Shown here: positions 36,374 to 46,524 of the stretch, piece by piece
Layout of the letters: every line of letters begins with the position of its first letter
How positions within the stretch are numbered: position 1 is the stretch's first letter
Assembly: GCF_004362855.1 (NCBI RefSeq)
Contig: NZ_SNXW01000005.1
Location: 1-64,000, forward strand
Length of the DNA stretch: 64,000 nt
Origin: Aquabacterium commune
Lineage (GTDB): Bacteria; Pseudomonadota; Gammaproteobacteria; Burkholderiales; Burkholderiaceae_C
Reading direction: 5' to 3'
Position numbers and translations under genes: made by a program
Notes under the pieces: generated by a model
Databases searched by the model: none
Told to the model about the DNA's origin: nothing
What the model saw: only the letters and a program-made list of their open reading frames with translations

Positions 36374-36904
36374 TCACAAAGGCGTCAGGCGCCGGCGCAC
36401 GCCCGCCAGGGCATCGCGCACGGTGGCCGCGCGCACCTGGGCACGGTCGCCACCAAAATGGTGGCAGGCCGCATGGGCTGGCGCGCCCTGCACCGCCCAG
36501 GCGATCCACACCGTGCCCACCGGCTTGTCGGGCGAGCCCCCCGTGGGGCCGGCGATGCCCGTGACGGCGACGGCCACCTCGGCGCGCGCATGGCGCAAAG
36601 CGCCCTCGGCCATGGCCAGGGCCACCGGCTCGCTGACCGCGCCATGCCGGGCGATCAGCTCGGCCGGCACCCCCAGCAGCTCGGTCTTGGCCTCGTTGCT
36701 GTAGGTGACGAAGCCCCGCTCGAACCAGGCGCTGGAGCCCGCCAGGGCGGTGCAGTTCGCCGCGATCAAGCCCCCCGTGCAGGATTCGGCCGTGGCCAGG
36801 CGCCAGCCGCGCGCCAGCAACAGCTCGGCCAGGGCGGTCACGCCGGGGTCGGTGTTGGCGCCAGTGTTGGCGCCTGTGTCAGCGCGGGTGGGGGTGTCGG
36901 CCAT
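36374..36904 (-). CDS. pncC: CinA C-terminal domain protein, nicotinamide-nucleotide amidohydrolase
   Basis: A 176-residue protein from ATG 36904. After a Thr/Gly/Asn-rich N-terminal repeat (ADTGANTGANTD) comes the CinA C-terminal domain, with TAESCTGGLIA, SNEAKTELLGV and VTGIAGPTGGSPDKPVGTVWIA. The domain deamidates nicotinamide mononucleotide to nicotinic acid mononucleotide in NAD recycling. It is the last gene of a minus-strand group thiL-pgpA-cinA; pgpA ends 41 bp upstream. The tandem repeat near the start is probably tolerated slippage. Confidence 0.92.
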   Translation of the reverse strand: MADTPTRADTGANTGANTDPGVTALAELLLARGWRLATAESCTGGLIAANCTALAGSSAWFERGFVTYSNEAKTELLGVPAELIARHGAVSEPVALAMAEGALRHARAEVAVAVTGIAGPTGGSPDKPVGTVWIAWAVQGAPAHAACHHFGGDRAQVRAATVRDALAGVRRRLTPL

Positions 36905-36945
36905 GGTGTCCTCGTGTGTGCTCAGGGGTGCTGGCAGAAGTGGGG

Positions 36946-37536
36946 TCAGCTCAACAAACCGGCGCCCACGCCGCCCTGGCGCAAGGCCACGGCCAGCGCC
37001 AGCACGAGGAGGGTGCACAGTGCCGCGACCAGGTCGTCGAGCATGATGCCCAAACCCTGGCGCCAGCCGATGCGGCCGCCCGCACGCAGCTTGAACAGGC
37101 CATCGGCCCAGGCCACCGGGCCCGGCTTGGCCGCGTCGAAATAGCGGAAGGCCACGAAGGCGAGCAACTGGCCGCGCCAGTCCACCGGCGACATCATCCA
37201 CAAAATCAGCCAGAAGGCCCAGATTTCATCCCAGACCACCGAGCCCGGGTCGGCCACCCCCAGGCTGCGCGCCGTGCGGGTGCAGGCCCAGCAGCCCACG
37301 AACCAGCCCACCAGCAACACGACCGCCCAGACCCCATCGGCCTGCGGGCCGGTGCCAATGCCTTGCTGCAGCGCCAGGAAGCTGGCCCAAGCCCACAGCG
37401 TGCCCACCGTGCCAGGCGCCACGGGGCTGAGGCCGCTGCCCAGGCCAAAGGCCAGGAGGTGGGCCGGGTGGCGCCACATCAGGGCGGCGGTGGCGCGGCG
37501 GGGCAAGCTCTGTGGCTGCGGGTCGGGCACGGTCAT
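36946..37536 (-). CDS. pgpA: Phosphatidylglycerophosphatase A
   Basis: A 196-residue inner-membrane enzyme that removes phosphate from phosphatidylglycerophosphate to make phosphatidylglycerol. Typical motifs are GLGSGLSPVAPGTVGTLWA, VVWDEIWAFWL and YFDAAKPGP, followed by a C-terminal membrane segment (LDDLVAALCTLLVLAL). The start codon overlaps the thiL stop by 4 bp (ATGA at 37536-37533), the usual thiL-pgpA arrangement. Confidence 0.95.
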   Translation of the reverse strand: MTVPDPQPQSLPRRATAALMWRHPAHLLAFGLGSGLSPVAPGTVGTLWAWASFLALQQGIGTGPQADGVWAVVLLVGWFVGCWACTRTARSLGVADPGSVVWDEIWAFWLILWMMSPVDWRGQLLAFVAFRYFDAAKPGPVAWADGLFKLRAGGRIGWRQGLGIMLDDLVAALCTLLVLALAVALRQGGVGAGLLS

Positions 37537-38561
37537 GGGGCCTCACCGGGGTTGGGGGCGGGGGTTGAGGGTGAGGGTTGGCGGAAGTGATCGAAAGACA
37601 CCCAGCGGTTGGCCAGCGGGGCGGCGCCTTCCCACAAGCGCAGGCGCGGTGCTGAGCCATCGCGGTGGCCCACGCTGCCGATGCGGCTGAGCACCAGGCC
37701 CAACTGGGCGCCCAAAGCCAGCACCTCCGCGTGGCGCTCGGGGGGAGCGGTGAAGACCAGCTCGTAGTCGTCGCCACCGGCCAGGATGCAATCCAGCTGT
37801 TCGTGGCGGGGGCGCGCGGCCAGCCAGCGGCTCAGTGGCAGCGCGTCGGCGAACACATCGGCCGAGACGCCGCTGCGCCGCAGGATGTGCCCCAGGTCGC
37901 CCAGGAGGCCGTCCGAGACATCGATGGCCGCCGTGGCCAGGCCGCGCAGGCCCAGGCCCAAGGCCACGCGGGGCTGGGGGCACTCCATGGCCAGGCGGGT
38001 GGCGTCGAAGGCCTCGGCGGGCAGGCTGGGGTGCAGGGTGCCGCGGAAGGCCTCCAGCGCCAGGCGGGCCTCGCCAGGGTGGCCGCTCACCCAGAGCTCG
38101 TCGCCGGGTCGGGCCCCGCTGCGCAGCAGGACGCCGCCCACCGGCACCTCGCCGAGCACCGTGACGCCGATGGCCAGCGGCCCGGCCGTGGTGTCGCCGC
38201 CCACCAGTTCGCAGTCGTGTTCGTCGGCCAAATCCAGCAAGCCCCGCGCAAAGCCGGCCAACCAGGCCTCGTCCACCCGGGGCAGGGTCAGGGCCAGGGT
38301 GAAGCCCAGGGGCCGGGCGCCGCACGCGGCCAGGTCGGACAAATTCACGGCCAGGGCCTTGTGTCCCAGCCGAGCCGGGTCCACCGTGGACAGGAAATGC
38401 CGCCCCTCCACCAGCGCGTCGGTGGAAACCGCCAGCTGCATGCCCGCCGCCGGGGCCAGCACGGCGCAATCGTCGCCATTGCCGACCACGGCGCGGCGCG
38501 GCCCCTGGCCGGCAGGGCGCACGAAATACTTGGCGATGAGGTCAAATTCACCCAGGCTCAT
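37533..38561 (-). CDS. thiL: Thiamine-monophosphate kinase
   Basis: ThiL phosphorylates thiamine monophosphate to the cofactor thiamine pyrophosphate. From ATG 38561 (MSLGEFDLIAKYF, a classic ThiL start) it has 342 residues. It shows GNGDDCAVL, VSTDALVEGRHF, GHKALAVNLSDLAACGA and AIDVSDGLLGDLGHIL, the metal and ATP-binding motifs of the PurM/ThiL fold. An ATG at 38609 adds 16 residues and is less likely. No TPP riboswitch is visible upstream. Its 3' end carries a run of G-tracts on the plus strand. It is divergent from maeB. Confidence 0.96.
   Translation of the reverse strand: MSLGEFDLIAKYFVRPAGQGPRRAVVGNGDDCAVLAPAAGMQLAVSTDALVEGRHFLSTVDPARLGHKALAVNLSDLAACGARPLGFTLALTLPRVDEAWLAGFARGLLDLADEHDCELVGGDTTAGPLAIGVTVLGEVPVGGVLLRSGARPGDELWVSGHPGEARLALEAFRGTLHPSLPAEAFDATRLAMECPQPRVALGLGLRGLATAAIDVSDGLLGDLGHILRRSGVSADVFADALPLSRWLAARPRHEQLDCILAGGDDYELVFTAPPERHAEVLALGAQLGLVLSRIGSVGHRDGSAPRLRLWEGAAPLANRWVSFDHFRQPSPSTPAPNPGEAP
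37548..37577 (+). other. G-quadruplex-forming motif
   Basis: Five G-tracts (37548-37551, 37554-37558, 37560-37564, 37569-37571, 37575-37577) are separated by loops of 2, 1, 4 and 3 nt on the plus strand. This meets the G3+N1-7 quadruplex rule. The motif covers the Pro-rich C-terminal codons of thiL, just before the pgpA start, on the template strand. Confidence 0.45.
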
Positions 38562-38717
38562 GGGCTGGATTGTCGCCTGCGCGGCGGTTTGCGCACGAGA
38601 TGTGGCCATCCACACACCCAGGTGCCGCGAAGTTCCTAGAATCGGGGGTCTGGCACAGCCGGCCACCCCGGCCCGCCAGCCTCCAAGCACACACAGGCAA
38701 TCAAAGGCAATCACCGC

Positions 38718-41012
<2,295 letters not shown>

Positions 41013-41053
41013 GGCCGTGCAGCTTATAGCACAGCCGGGCTGAAGCCGGCCAG

Positions 41054-41091
41054 AAGGCCCCGCCCGCTCCGTCCTGGGGTGTCGGGGCCTT
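41054..41091 (+). terminator. Possible terminator after maeB
   Basis: AAGGCCCCG (41054-41062) pairs perfectly with CGGGGCCTT (41083-41091) around a 20-nt loop, 42 bp after the maeB stop. A short T-run (41096-41099) follows. The large loop makes it less certain than the other terminators. Confidence 0.45.
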
Positions 41092-41269
41092 GAGCTTTTG
41101 GGACTGTTTCTATACCATAACGGCTTTGATGAAGAGCTGCATGGCTGACCTCACCAGACTGCTGGCACGACCGCTTCCGGGGCGCGGCGCCTGCGCCTCG
41201 AACCATGGCACGGTCGGCCTTGGTCACCCCATCAGCATCACGGTGCCCACCGGTGCGCACGCCACAAGC

Positions 41270-41671
41270 ATGCGCCCGACATGGCCGGTATGGGGAGTGA
41301 CAGGGCTGTTCTGCCTCGGGCTGCTGACGGCGATGTCGTCGGGTGCGTGGGCACGGCAAAGCCACCAGCACACGCAGGCCGTGGTGGCCTTGACCGCGCT
41401 GCCGCGCCAAGCGCAGGATGTCCACCAGCGCATTTTGGCTGGGGGGCCATTCCGCTACGAGAAGGACGGTACGGTGTTTGGCAACCGAGAGCGTCTGCTG
41501 CCTCGCCAGCCACGCGGCTTTTATCGGGAGTACACCGTGCCCACCCCGGGCGAACGTGACCGCGGCGCGCGGCGCATCGTCTGCGGAGGTAAAGAAGTTC
41601 GACAACCTGAAACTTGTTTCTACACCAGGGATCACTACGCCAGCTTCCAGACCATCGACCCCCGACACTGA
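41270..41671 (+). CDS. Secreted guanyl-specific ribonuclease (barnase/RNase Sa type)
   Basis: From ATG 41270 the 133-residue protein has a signal peptide (residues 1-28, ending GAWA). The rest is a microbial RNase domain: VFGNRERLLPRQPRGFYREYTV, RGARRIV and YTRDHYASF. The catalytic set of the RNase Sa family is visible: Glu87, Arg101 or Arg102, and His122. Cys105 and Cys116 could form a disulfide after export. Earlier in-frame starts (41090, 41129) would bury the signal peptide. The enzyme cuts single-stranded RNA after guanosine. The barstar-family inhibitor gene begins 112 bp downstream. Secreted RNase plus intracellular inhibitor suggests either RNA scavenging with self-protection or an antibacterial weapon. 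Confidence 0.9.
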   Translation: MRPTWPVWGVTGLFCLGLLTAMSSGAWARQSHQHTQAVVALTALPRQAQDVHQRILAGGPFRYEKDGTVFGNRERLLPRQPRGFYREYTVPTPGERDRGARRIVCGGKEVRQPETCFYTRDHYASFQTIDPRH

Positions 41672-41783
41672 TTTCGCTCTTTGATGTCCGGTGCCAAAGC
41701 GCCGTTGCTCTTTTTCTTCTGACCCCTAACCTTGCCCGCCAGGGCGCTGACACCCGTCAACGCACCTTGGGCCCCAAGCAATC

Positions 41784-42341
41784 ATGTTGTTGCAATCCGT
41801 TCGACCCAACATCGTTCAATCCATCCGGGCCTTCCGTCCGGAAGACTTGCAACAGGCCGCCAACGCGGTGGGCCACCACTTCCTGTACACCAATCTGAGC
41901 GGCGCTCAGGGCAAGCAGGACGTGCTGGACATCATTGCGCGCGACTTCCTCTTCCCGGACCACTTCGGCAAGAACCTCGATGCCCTGTACGACTGCATCA
42001 CCGACCTGGTGCACAAGTCCGGGCAGCAGCCGGGCTTCGTCGTCGTGCTGGAGCTGATCCCCGGCGGCAACGTGGACCGCGAAACCCGCGAACAGTTGCT
42101 GGACGCCTTCCGCGACGCCGCCGACTACTGGGGCGAGCGCAAGATCCCCTTCCGCGTGTTTTATTCCATCTCGGTGTCGGGCAAGGAATCGGCAGGCAAT
42201 TGGGACAAGGCCGAAGTGGCGCAAAACGACCCCAACGTGAAGCCCCCGAAGGTCTCCAAGAACACCCCGGCCCCGATGGTCATGAACCTGCCGCCCATGA
42301 GCAGCGTGTTCGACACCTCGGCGCTGCTGGTTGCGGCCTGA
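41784..42341 (+). CDS. Barstar-family ribonuclease inhibitor
   Basis: A 185-residue cytoplasmic protein. The barstar core is clear: DVLDIIARDFLFPDHFGKNLDALYDCITDL (about residues 50-80), containing the acidic helix that blocks the RNase active site. FVVVLELI and a helix ending in YWGERKIPF complete the fold. It is longer than Bacillus barstar (about 90 residues), with an N-terminal extension and a Pro-rich tail (VKPPKVSKNTPAP). It follows the RNase gene on the same strand and should protect the cell from enzyme that has not been exported. Confidence 0.9.
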   Translation: MLLQSVRPNIVQSIRAFRPEDLQQAANAVGHHFLYTNLSGAQGKQDVLDIIARDFLFPDHFGKNLDALYDCITDLVHKSGQQPGFVVVLELIPGGNVDRETREQLLDAFRDAADYWGERKIPFRVFYSISVSGKESAGNWDKAEVAQNDPNVKPPKVSKNTPAPMVMNLPPMSSVFDTSALLVAA

Positions 42342-42382
42342 TCACACAGGCGGCATCGCCACACGGTCACACCACAAGGCAA

Positions 42383-42401
42383 GGCCCGCTTCGTGCGGGC
42401 C
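42383..42401 (+). terminator. Hairpin terminator after barstar
   Basis: GGCCCGC (42383-42389), loop TTCGT, GCGGGCC (42395-42401), followed by a short T-rich stretch ending TTTT. It lies between the barstar stop and the end of the convergent dehydrogenase gene, so it may serve the plus-strand unit. Confidence 0.6.
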
Positions 42402-42410
42402 GCTTCGTTT

Positions 42411-43376
42411 TCAGCGCCCAGCCCGCGAGCGCCAGGCATCGAGCTGCTCGGCCCAGCCCGGCTGGCGACCGAGGTAGCCCGGCACCACCGCGGCCATGGC
42501 CGTGGGGGTGATGCCCAGCTCGGCGAACCCTGGCAACTGCCCGCCCAGCACATTGGGCACGCGCATCGAGTCCAGGTTGTCGGTGGACATCAGCGGCTCG
42601 CCCGGCAAACAGGCCATCAGTCTGGCTTGCAGGCGCCCGGCCGCCATCGGCAAAGGCAGCACCGGGCGCACATGCCCGCTCCAGCGGCCCGACAGGCGCA
42701 CCAGATCGGCCAGGGTGCAGACCTCCGGGCCACCCAGCTCGTAGGTGCGCCCCGCGGTGCTGGCGTCCAGCAAACAGCGCACGATGGCCGTGGCCACATC
42801 TTCCACCCACACGGGCTGGAAGCGGGCGTCGCCACCGGCCAGCGGCATCACCGGGAACAGGCGCTGCAGGCTGGCGAACAGGTTGAGGAAGCTGTCGTGG
42901 GCGCCGAAGATCACGCTGGGGCGCAGGAGGGTGAGCGCCAGCCCCGGCATGCGCAGGGCCTGCTCGGCCTCGGCCTTGGTGCGCAGGTAGTGCGAAGGCG
43001 CGGCCCCCGCATCGTCGGGCACGCCCAGGGCGCTGACGTGCACCACGCGGCTCACGCCGGCCTTGGCGCAGGCCTCGCCCAGGCGCTGGCACAGGCCCAC
43101 GTGCGCGGCCTCGAAGGCTTGCGGCGTGCCGTGCAGGATGGCGACCAGGTTGACCACCGCGTCGGCGCCATCGAGCAGGCGCGCCAGGGTGGCGTTGTCG
43201 TGCACATCGGCTTGCAGCACGTCCACCTGCGGCAGGGGAAAGAGGTGCTTGCCGCGCTCGCGCTTGCGGCTGGGCACGGCGAGGCGCGCGCCGCCGAAAG
43301 CGGGGTGGGCGCTGAGTTGCTCGCACAGGGCGCGGCCCACAAAGCCGGTGCCGCCCAGGATCAAGATGCGTTTCAT
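42411..43376 (-). CDS. NDUFA9-like NAD(P)-binding protein (extended SDR)
   Basis: A 321-residue Rossmann protein: dinucleotide-binding GGTGFVGRAL at residues 8-17, DVLQADVHD, VHVSALGV and YLRTKAEAEQ (an atypical SDR Tyr-x3-Lys with substitutions), then RPSVIFG. Sequence resembles the complex I NDUFA9 subunit family and NAD-dependent epimerases. In bacteria these are stand-alone proteins, possibly in quinone or lipid metabolism; the substrate is unknown. It follows the lytic transglycosylase gene by 34 bp on the same strand. Confidence 0.88.
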   Translation of the reverse strand: MKRILILGGTGFVGRALCEQLSAHPAFGGARLAVPSRKRERGKHLFPLPQVDVLQADVHDNATLARLLDGADAVVNLVAILHGTPQAFEAAHVGLCQRLGEACAKAGVSRVVHVSALGVPDDAGAAPSHYLRTKAEAEQALRMPGLALTLLRPSVIFGAHDSFLNLFASLQRLFPVMPLAGGDARFQPVWVEDVATAIVRCLLDASTAGRTYELGGPEVCTLADLVRLSGRWSGHVRPVLPLPMAAGRLQARLMACLPGEPLMSTDNLDSMRVPNVLGGQLPGFAELGITPTAMAAVVPGYLGRQPGWAEQLDAWRSRAGR

Positions 43377-43410
43377 GTGCGTGTGCTCCGGTGCTCAGAC
43401 GTTCAGGCGT

Positions 43411-45753
43411 TCAGGGCAGGTCGCCCTCGGGCGGCGGTGCGCTGCCAGCGCGCGGCCCCACCGTGGCGCCCAGCCGGGCTTTCACCGACAGCGCCCGGCC
43501 GTGCAGGATATGCGCATACACGGTCGCGTTCGACAACACTTTCTTGACATAGTCGCGCGTTTCGTTGAACGGGATGTTCTCGACCCAGGCGGCGGCGTCC
43601 AGGCGGTTGCCCTCGCGCCAGCGGCGTGGCCGCGATGGGCCGGCGTTGTAGGCCGCAGCGGCCAGGGCCTGGGCGCCCTGGAAGTCGTCCAGGACCAGCT
43701 TGAGGTAGCCGGCGCCGATGCGCAGGTTGGTCTGCCGGTCGGTGATCTGCTCCGGCTTGAAGTCGATGTTGAGCTTGCGCGCCGTCCAGGCGGCGGTGGC
43801 GGGCATCACCTGCATCAGACCGGCCGCGCCGACGGTGGATTTGGCCGCGACGATGAAGCGCGATTCCTGGCGGATGAGGCCGTACATGTAGGCCGGGTCC
43901 AGGCCGACTTCGCTGGCCGCGGCCAGGACGTCATCGCGGAAGGGCGTGGGGTAGCGCTGGCGCAGGTCGATCTCCTGGCGGGTGCGTTCGCTGGAGTTGA
44001 TGCAGCGGTCCCAGATCTCGCGGCGGCAGGCCTCCTCGGCCACGGCCAGCAGTTCGCGGTCGCTGAGGCCGCCGGGCTTGCCCCAGGTGAGGGTGAAGTT
44101 CCACTCGCGCACAGCCTCGCTGCGCCAGCCCAGGGCGAGCATGCGCAGGGCGCGGTCCACCCCGGGCAGGGCGCGGGCCTGGGCCATCTCGGCCTCGGTC
44201 AAGGGCGCAGGGCGGGCGGGTTCGCGCGCCGGGCTGCGGTGCAGGGCTTCGGCGGCCAACTGACCGTAGAAGGTGAGCGGGTTGGCCACCCGGCCGAGCA
44301 GCTCGTGGGCATGGGCGCTGGCCGTCGTCGAGGCGTTGCCCACGGCAGGTCGGGCGCGGGCCAGCAGCGCTTGCGCCTTCCAGTACTGCCAGGCGGCGTC
44401 TTGCTGCTGTTCGGGCGCCATGGCCTCGATGCCGGCTTCCACCAAGTTCCAGCGCGCAGGGGTGCCGCCGGTGGCCGAGCGCAGACCGGCGCGGACCATC
44501 CACGCCAAGGTTTCGGGCGACCAGGCCGCCGCCAGGCGCGAGGCCTCGCCACGCCACTCGCCGGTGCTGGCGGCCACGGCGCGGTCGGCCAGGGCGCGTT
44601 CGAAATAGGCCGGGGCCTCGGGCTGCAGCCGCCAGGCGGCCGAGCGCCCCACCTGCGACCAGGCCCAGGCGGCCTCTTCGGCGCGCCAGTGCCAGCGCTC
44701 GCGCAGGGGCTGCCCTTCGAGGGCCTGCGCCGCGGCCGCGGGGTCGATGCCCGCCCAGCGGATGAGCGCCAGCAAGTTCAACGGCCCTTCCAGCTCGGGC
44801 GGCAGTCCGACGGGGACGGGTGCCAGCGTCGGCTTGACCTTGGCCTTCTTCGCGGCTTTGGCGCTCTTGCCACCCTTGGCGTGGGCGGCCTTGCCCTTGC
44901 CGGGGCTGGCGCTGTCCGGACCGATGCTGGCGCCTGGCGCATGCGCCCCGTTGTCGCCCGAGGGCAGGCGCGCTGCGGACGCCGGCGGCATCAGGAAGGC
45001 CTGCGGCTGGCCCATCAGGCGGTTGACGGCCTGCACCACGGTGTCACCCAACAAGCGGGCGCTTTGCTGCACGGCGCGGGGCTTGTCGGCCTCGATGGCC
45101 AGGCGCAGTTTGCGCCAAACGTCGGCCTGGCTCAGCACGCCAGCGTCCAGCAAGACCTTGGCCATGGCGTCACAACCAAAGTCGGCGTCTTTCTGGTTCC
45201 ACCAGGCTTGGCGGGCCTGCTCGCGCCAGTCACCCGGGCCCTCCATGGGCGTGCGGGTCTGGTGACGCGCCAGCACGCCCAGGCAGCTGACCTCGCGGTC
45301 GTCGTTCATGCGAAAGCTGGGCTGGATGCGCAGGAAGGTCGCCCAGTTCTGGCGCCGGCCGAGCTCCAGCAACCAGTCGTTGCGGGCGCGGTCGGCCACG
45401 TAGCTGTCGGACCAGCGCGCAAGGAACTCATCGACCTCCGCCGGGCCGATGTCCACCAGGCGCAGCTGGAAATACCAGTAATCGGCCCAGGGGGCCAGCG
45501 GGTGCTGGGCGGCGATGAGGGCGTCGCGGTCGGCCAGCAAGCGCGCCCGGTCGCGCAGGCGCAGGGCCTCGCGGGCATCGCCCACCAGACGGTCGTCGGT
45601 CGCGGTCACGTGGAAAGGTGACTGGGCCTGGGCTGGCGCCAGCGGCGCGGCCAGGGCCACCAGCGCAGCGCCCATGGCGACCCATGCGCTCGCCCTGCCG
45701 CGGGCGCGGCGGGACGCATACTTGTGCGTGTCTCTCAAAATCTGTTCTTCCAT
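43411..45753 (-). CDS. slt: Soluble lytic murein transglycosylase (Slt70 type)
   Basis: The 780-residue periplasmic enzyme cleaves peptidoglycan between MurNAc and GlcNAc, forming 1,6-anhydro ends. ATG 45753 gives a basic N-terminus and a signal peptide ending APAQAQ near residue 44; ATG 45771 is an alternative. A long superhelical U domain precedes the SLT catalytic domain (about 610-760), with YMYGLIRQESRF (catalytic Glu near residue 630), GAAGLMQVMP and AAAYNAGPSR. A Lys/Ala-rich linker (KGKAAHAKGGKSAKAAKKAK) interrupts the helical part, which is unusual. The start codon is 5 bp from that of the divergent cyclo-ligase gene. Confidence 0.93.
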   Translation of the reverse strand: MEEQILRDTHKYASRRARGRASAWVAMGAALVALAAPLAPAQAQSPFHVTATDDRLVGDAREALRLRDRARLLADRDALIAAQHPLAPWADYWYFQLRLVDIGPAEVDEFLARWSDSYVADRARNDWLLELGRRQNWATFLRIQPSFRMNDDREVSCLGVLARHQTRTPMEGPGDWREQARQAWWNQKDADFGCDAMAKVLLDAGVLSQADVWRKLRLAIEADKPRAVQQSARLLGDTVVQAVNRLMGQPQAFLMPPASAARLPSGDNGAHAPGASIGPDSASPGKGKAAHAKGGKSAKAAKKAKVKPTLAPVPVGLPPELEGPLNLLALIRWAGIDPAAAAQALEGQPLRERWHWRAEEAAWAWSQVGRSAAWRLQPEAPAYFERALADRAVAASTGEWRGEASRLAAAWSPETLAWMVRAGLRSATGGTPARWNLVEAGIEAMAPEQQQDAAWQYWKAQALLARARPAVGNASTTASAHAHELLGRVANPLTFYGQLAAEALHRSPAREPARPAPLTEAEMAQARALPGVDRALRMLALGWRSEAVREWNFTLTWGKPGGLSDRELLAVAEEACRREIWDRCINSSERTRQEIDLRQRYPTPFRDDVLAAASEVGLDPAYMYGLIRQESRFIVAAKSTVGAAGLMQVMPATAAWTARKLNIDFKPEQITDRQTNLRIGAGYLKLVLDDFQGAQALAAAAYNAGPSRPRRWREGNRLDAAAWVENIPFNETRDYVKKVLSNATVYAHILHGRALSVKARLGATVGPRAGSAPPPEGDLP

Positions 45754-45758
45754 TCTCG

Positions 45759-46376
45759 ATGTCTGAGCCATCTTCCCCGCCGTCGGCAACGCTCCCCTCC
45801 CCCGCACCGGCCGCGCCAGCAGCGGGTGACGACCGCGCCGCCTTGCGCCAGCGCCTGCTGCAGGCCCGCAGCGCCTGGGCCGAGACCCCGCACTTCGCGC
45901 CAGCGCAGCAGCAGGTGCAGGCCCAGCTCATGCGTGCGCTGGAGAAGCTGGAGCCCCACTGCCTGGGCGTGTATTGGCCCCTTGCGGGTGAATTTAACCC
46001 AAGGGATGCCGCCCTCCAGGCCAAAGCCCTGTGGGGATGCCGCCTGGCCTTGCCTTTTGCCCGCAAATCGCCCCGAGAGATGCAGTTCCTGGCCTGGGAT
46101 GGCGAGGCGCCTTCGCGCCAGGACGAATGCGGCATCCTCACCGCCCAGGGCGAACCCATCGTGCCCGACGTCGTGCTGGTGCCTTGCGTGGGCTTCACCG
46201 ACGAGGGCTTCCGGCTGGGATACGGCGGCGGCTACTTCGACCGCTACCTGGCGGCCCACCCCGAGGTCACGGCGGTGGGCCTGGGCTGGGCGCTCGGCCG
46301 GCTCACCGAGGCCGAGCTGAAGCCCCAAGCCCATGACCAACCCTTGGTCGGGGTGATCACGGAAGGCGACAGCTGA
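45759..46376 (+). CDS. 5-formyltetrahydrofolate cyclo-ligase
   Basis: A 205-residue enzyme that converts 5-formyl-THF to 5,10-methenyl-THF using ATP. Family motifs are LRQRLLQARSAW, the PLAGEFNP region, LALPFARK and the signature GFRLGYGGGYFDRYL near the C-terminus. The N-terminal 25 residues are a Ser/Pro/Ala-rich extension. ATG 45759 lies head to head with the transglycosylase start, so its promoter must lie inside that gene's 5' end. Confidence 0.92.
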   Translation: MSEPSSPPSATLPSPAPAAPAAGDDRAALRQRLLQARSAWAETPHFAPAQQQVQAQLMRALEKLEPHCLGVYWPLAGEFNPRDAALQAKALWGCRLALPFARKSPREMQFLAWDGEAPSRQDECGILTAQGEPIVPDVVLVPCVGFTDEGFRLGYGGGYFDRYLAAHPEVTAVGLGWALGRLTEAELKPQAHDQPLVGVITEGDS

Positions 46377-46385
46377 GCTGGATGT

Positions 46386-46399
46386 GGCGCGTTTGATGC
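46386..46399 (+). promoter_or_regulatory. Possible sigma-54 promoter upstream of the first PEP-CTERM gene
   Basis: TGGCGCG (from 46385) and ATGCC place GG (46386-46387) and GC (46398-46399) exactly 10 nt apart, as in -24/-12 elements. The -12 half is only a partial match. Some PEP-CTERM genes are known to depend on RpoN and the PrsK/PrsR two-component system, which makes the match plausible but not proven. Confidence 0.3.
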
Positions 46400-46524
46400 C
46401 CCTCAGACGCGGGGTGATGGGTGTGAACCCTGAGCGTTATCCGGCAGGCAGCACGGAAGATGACACCCATGACTCGCCAGGGCGACGCAGAACGCCCGAC
46501 ATTCCACACACCAAGGACGTGAAC

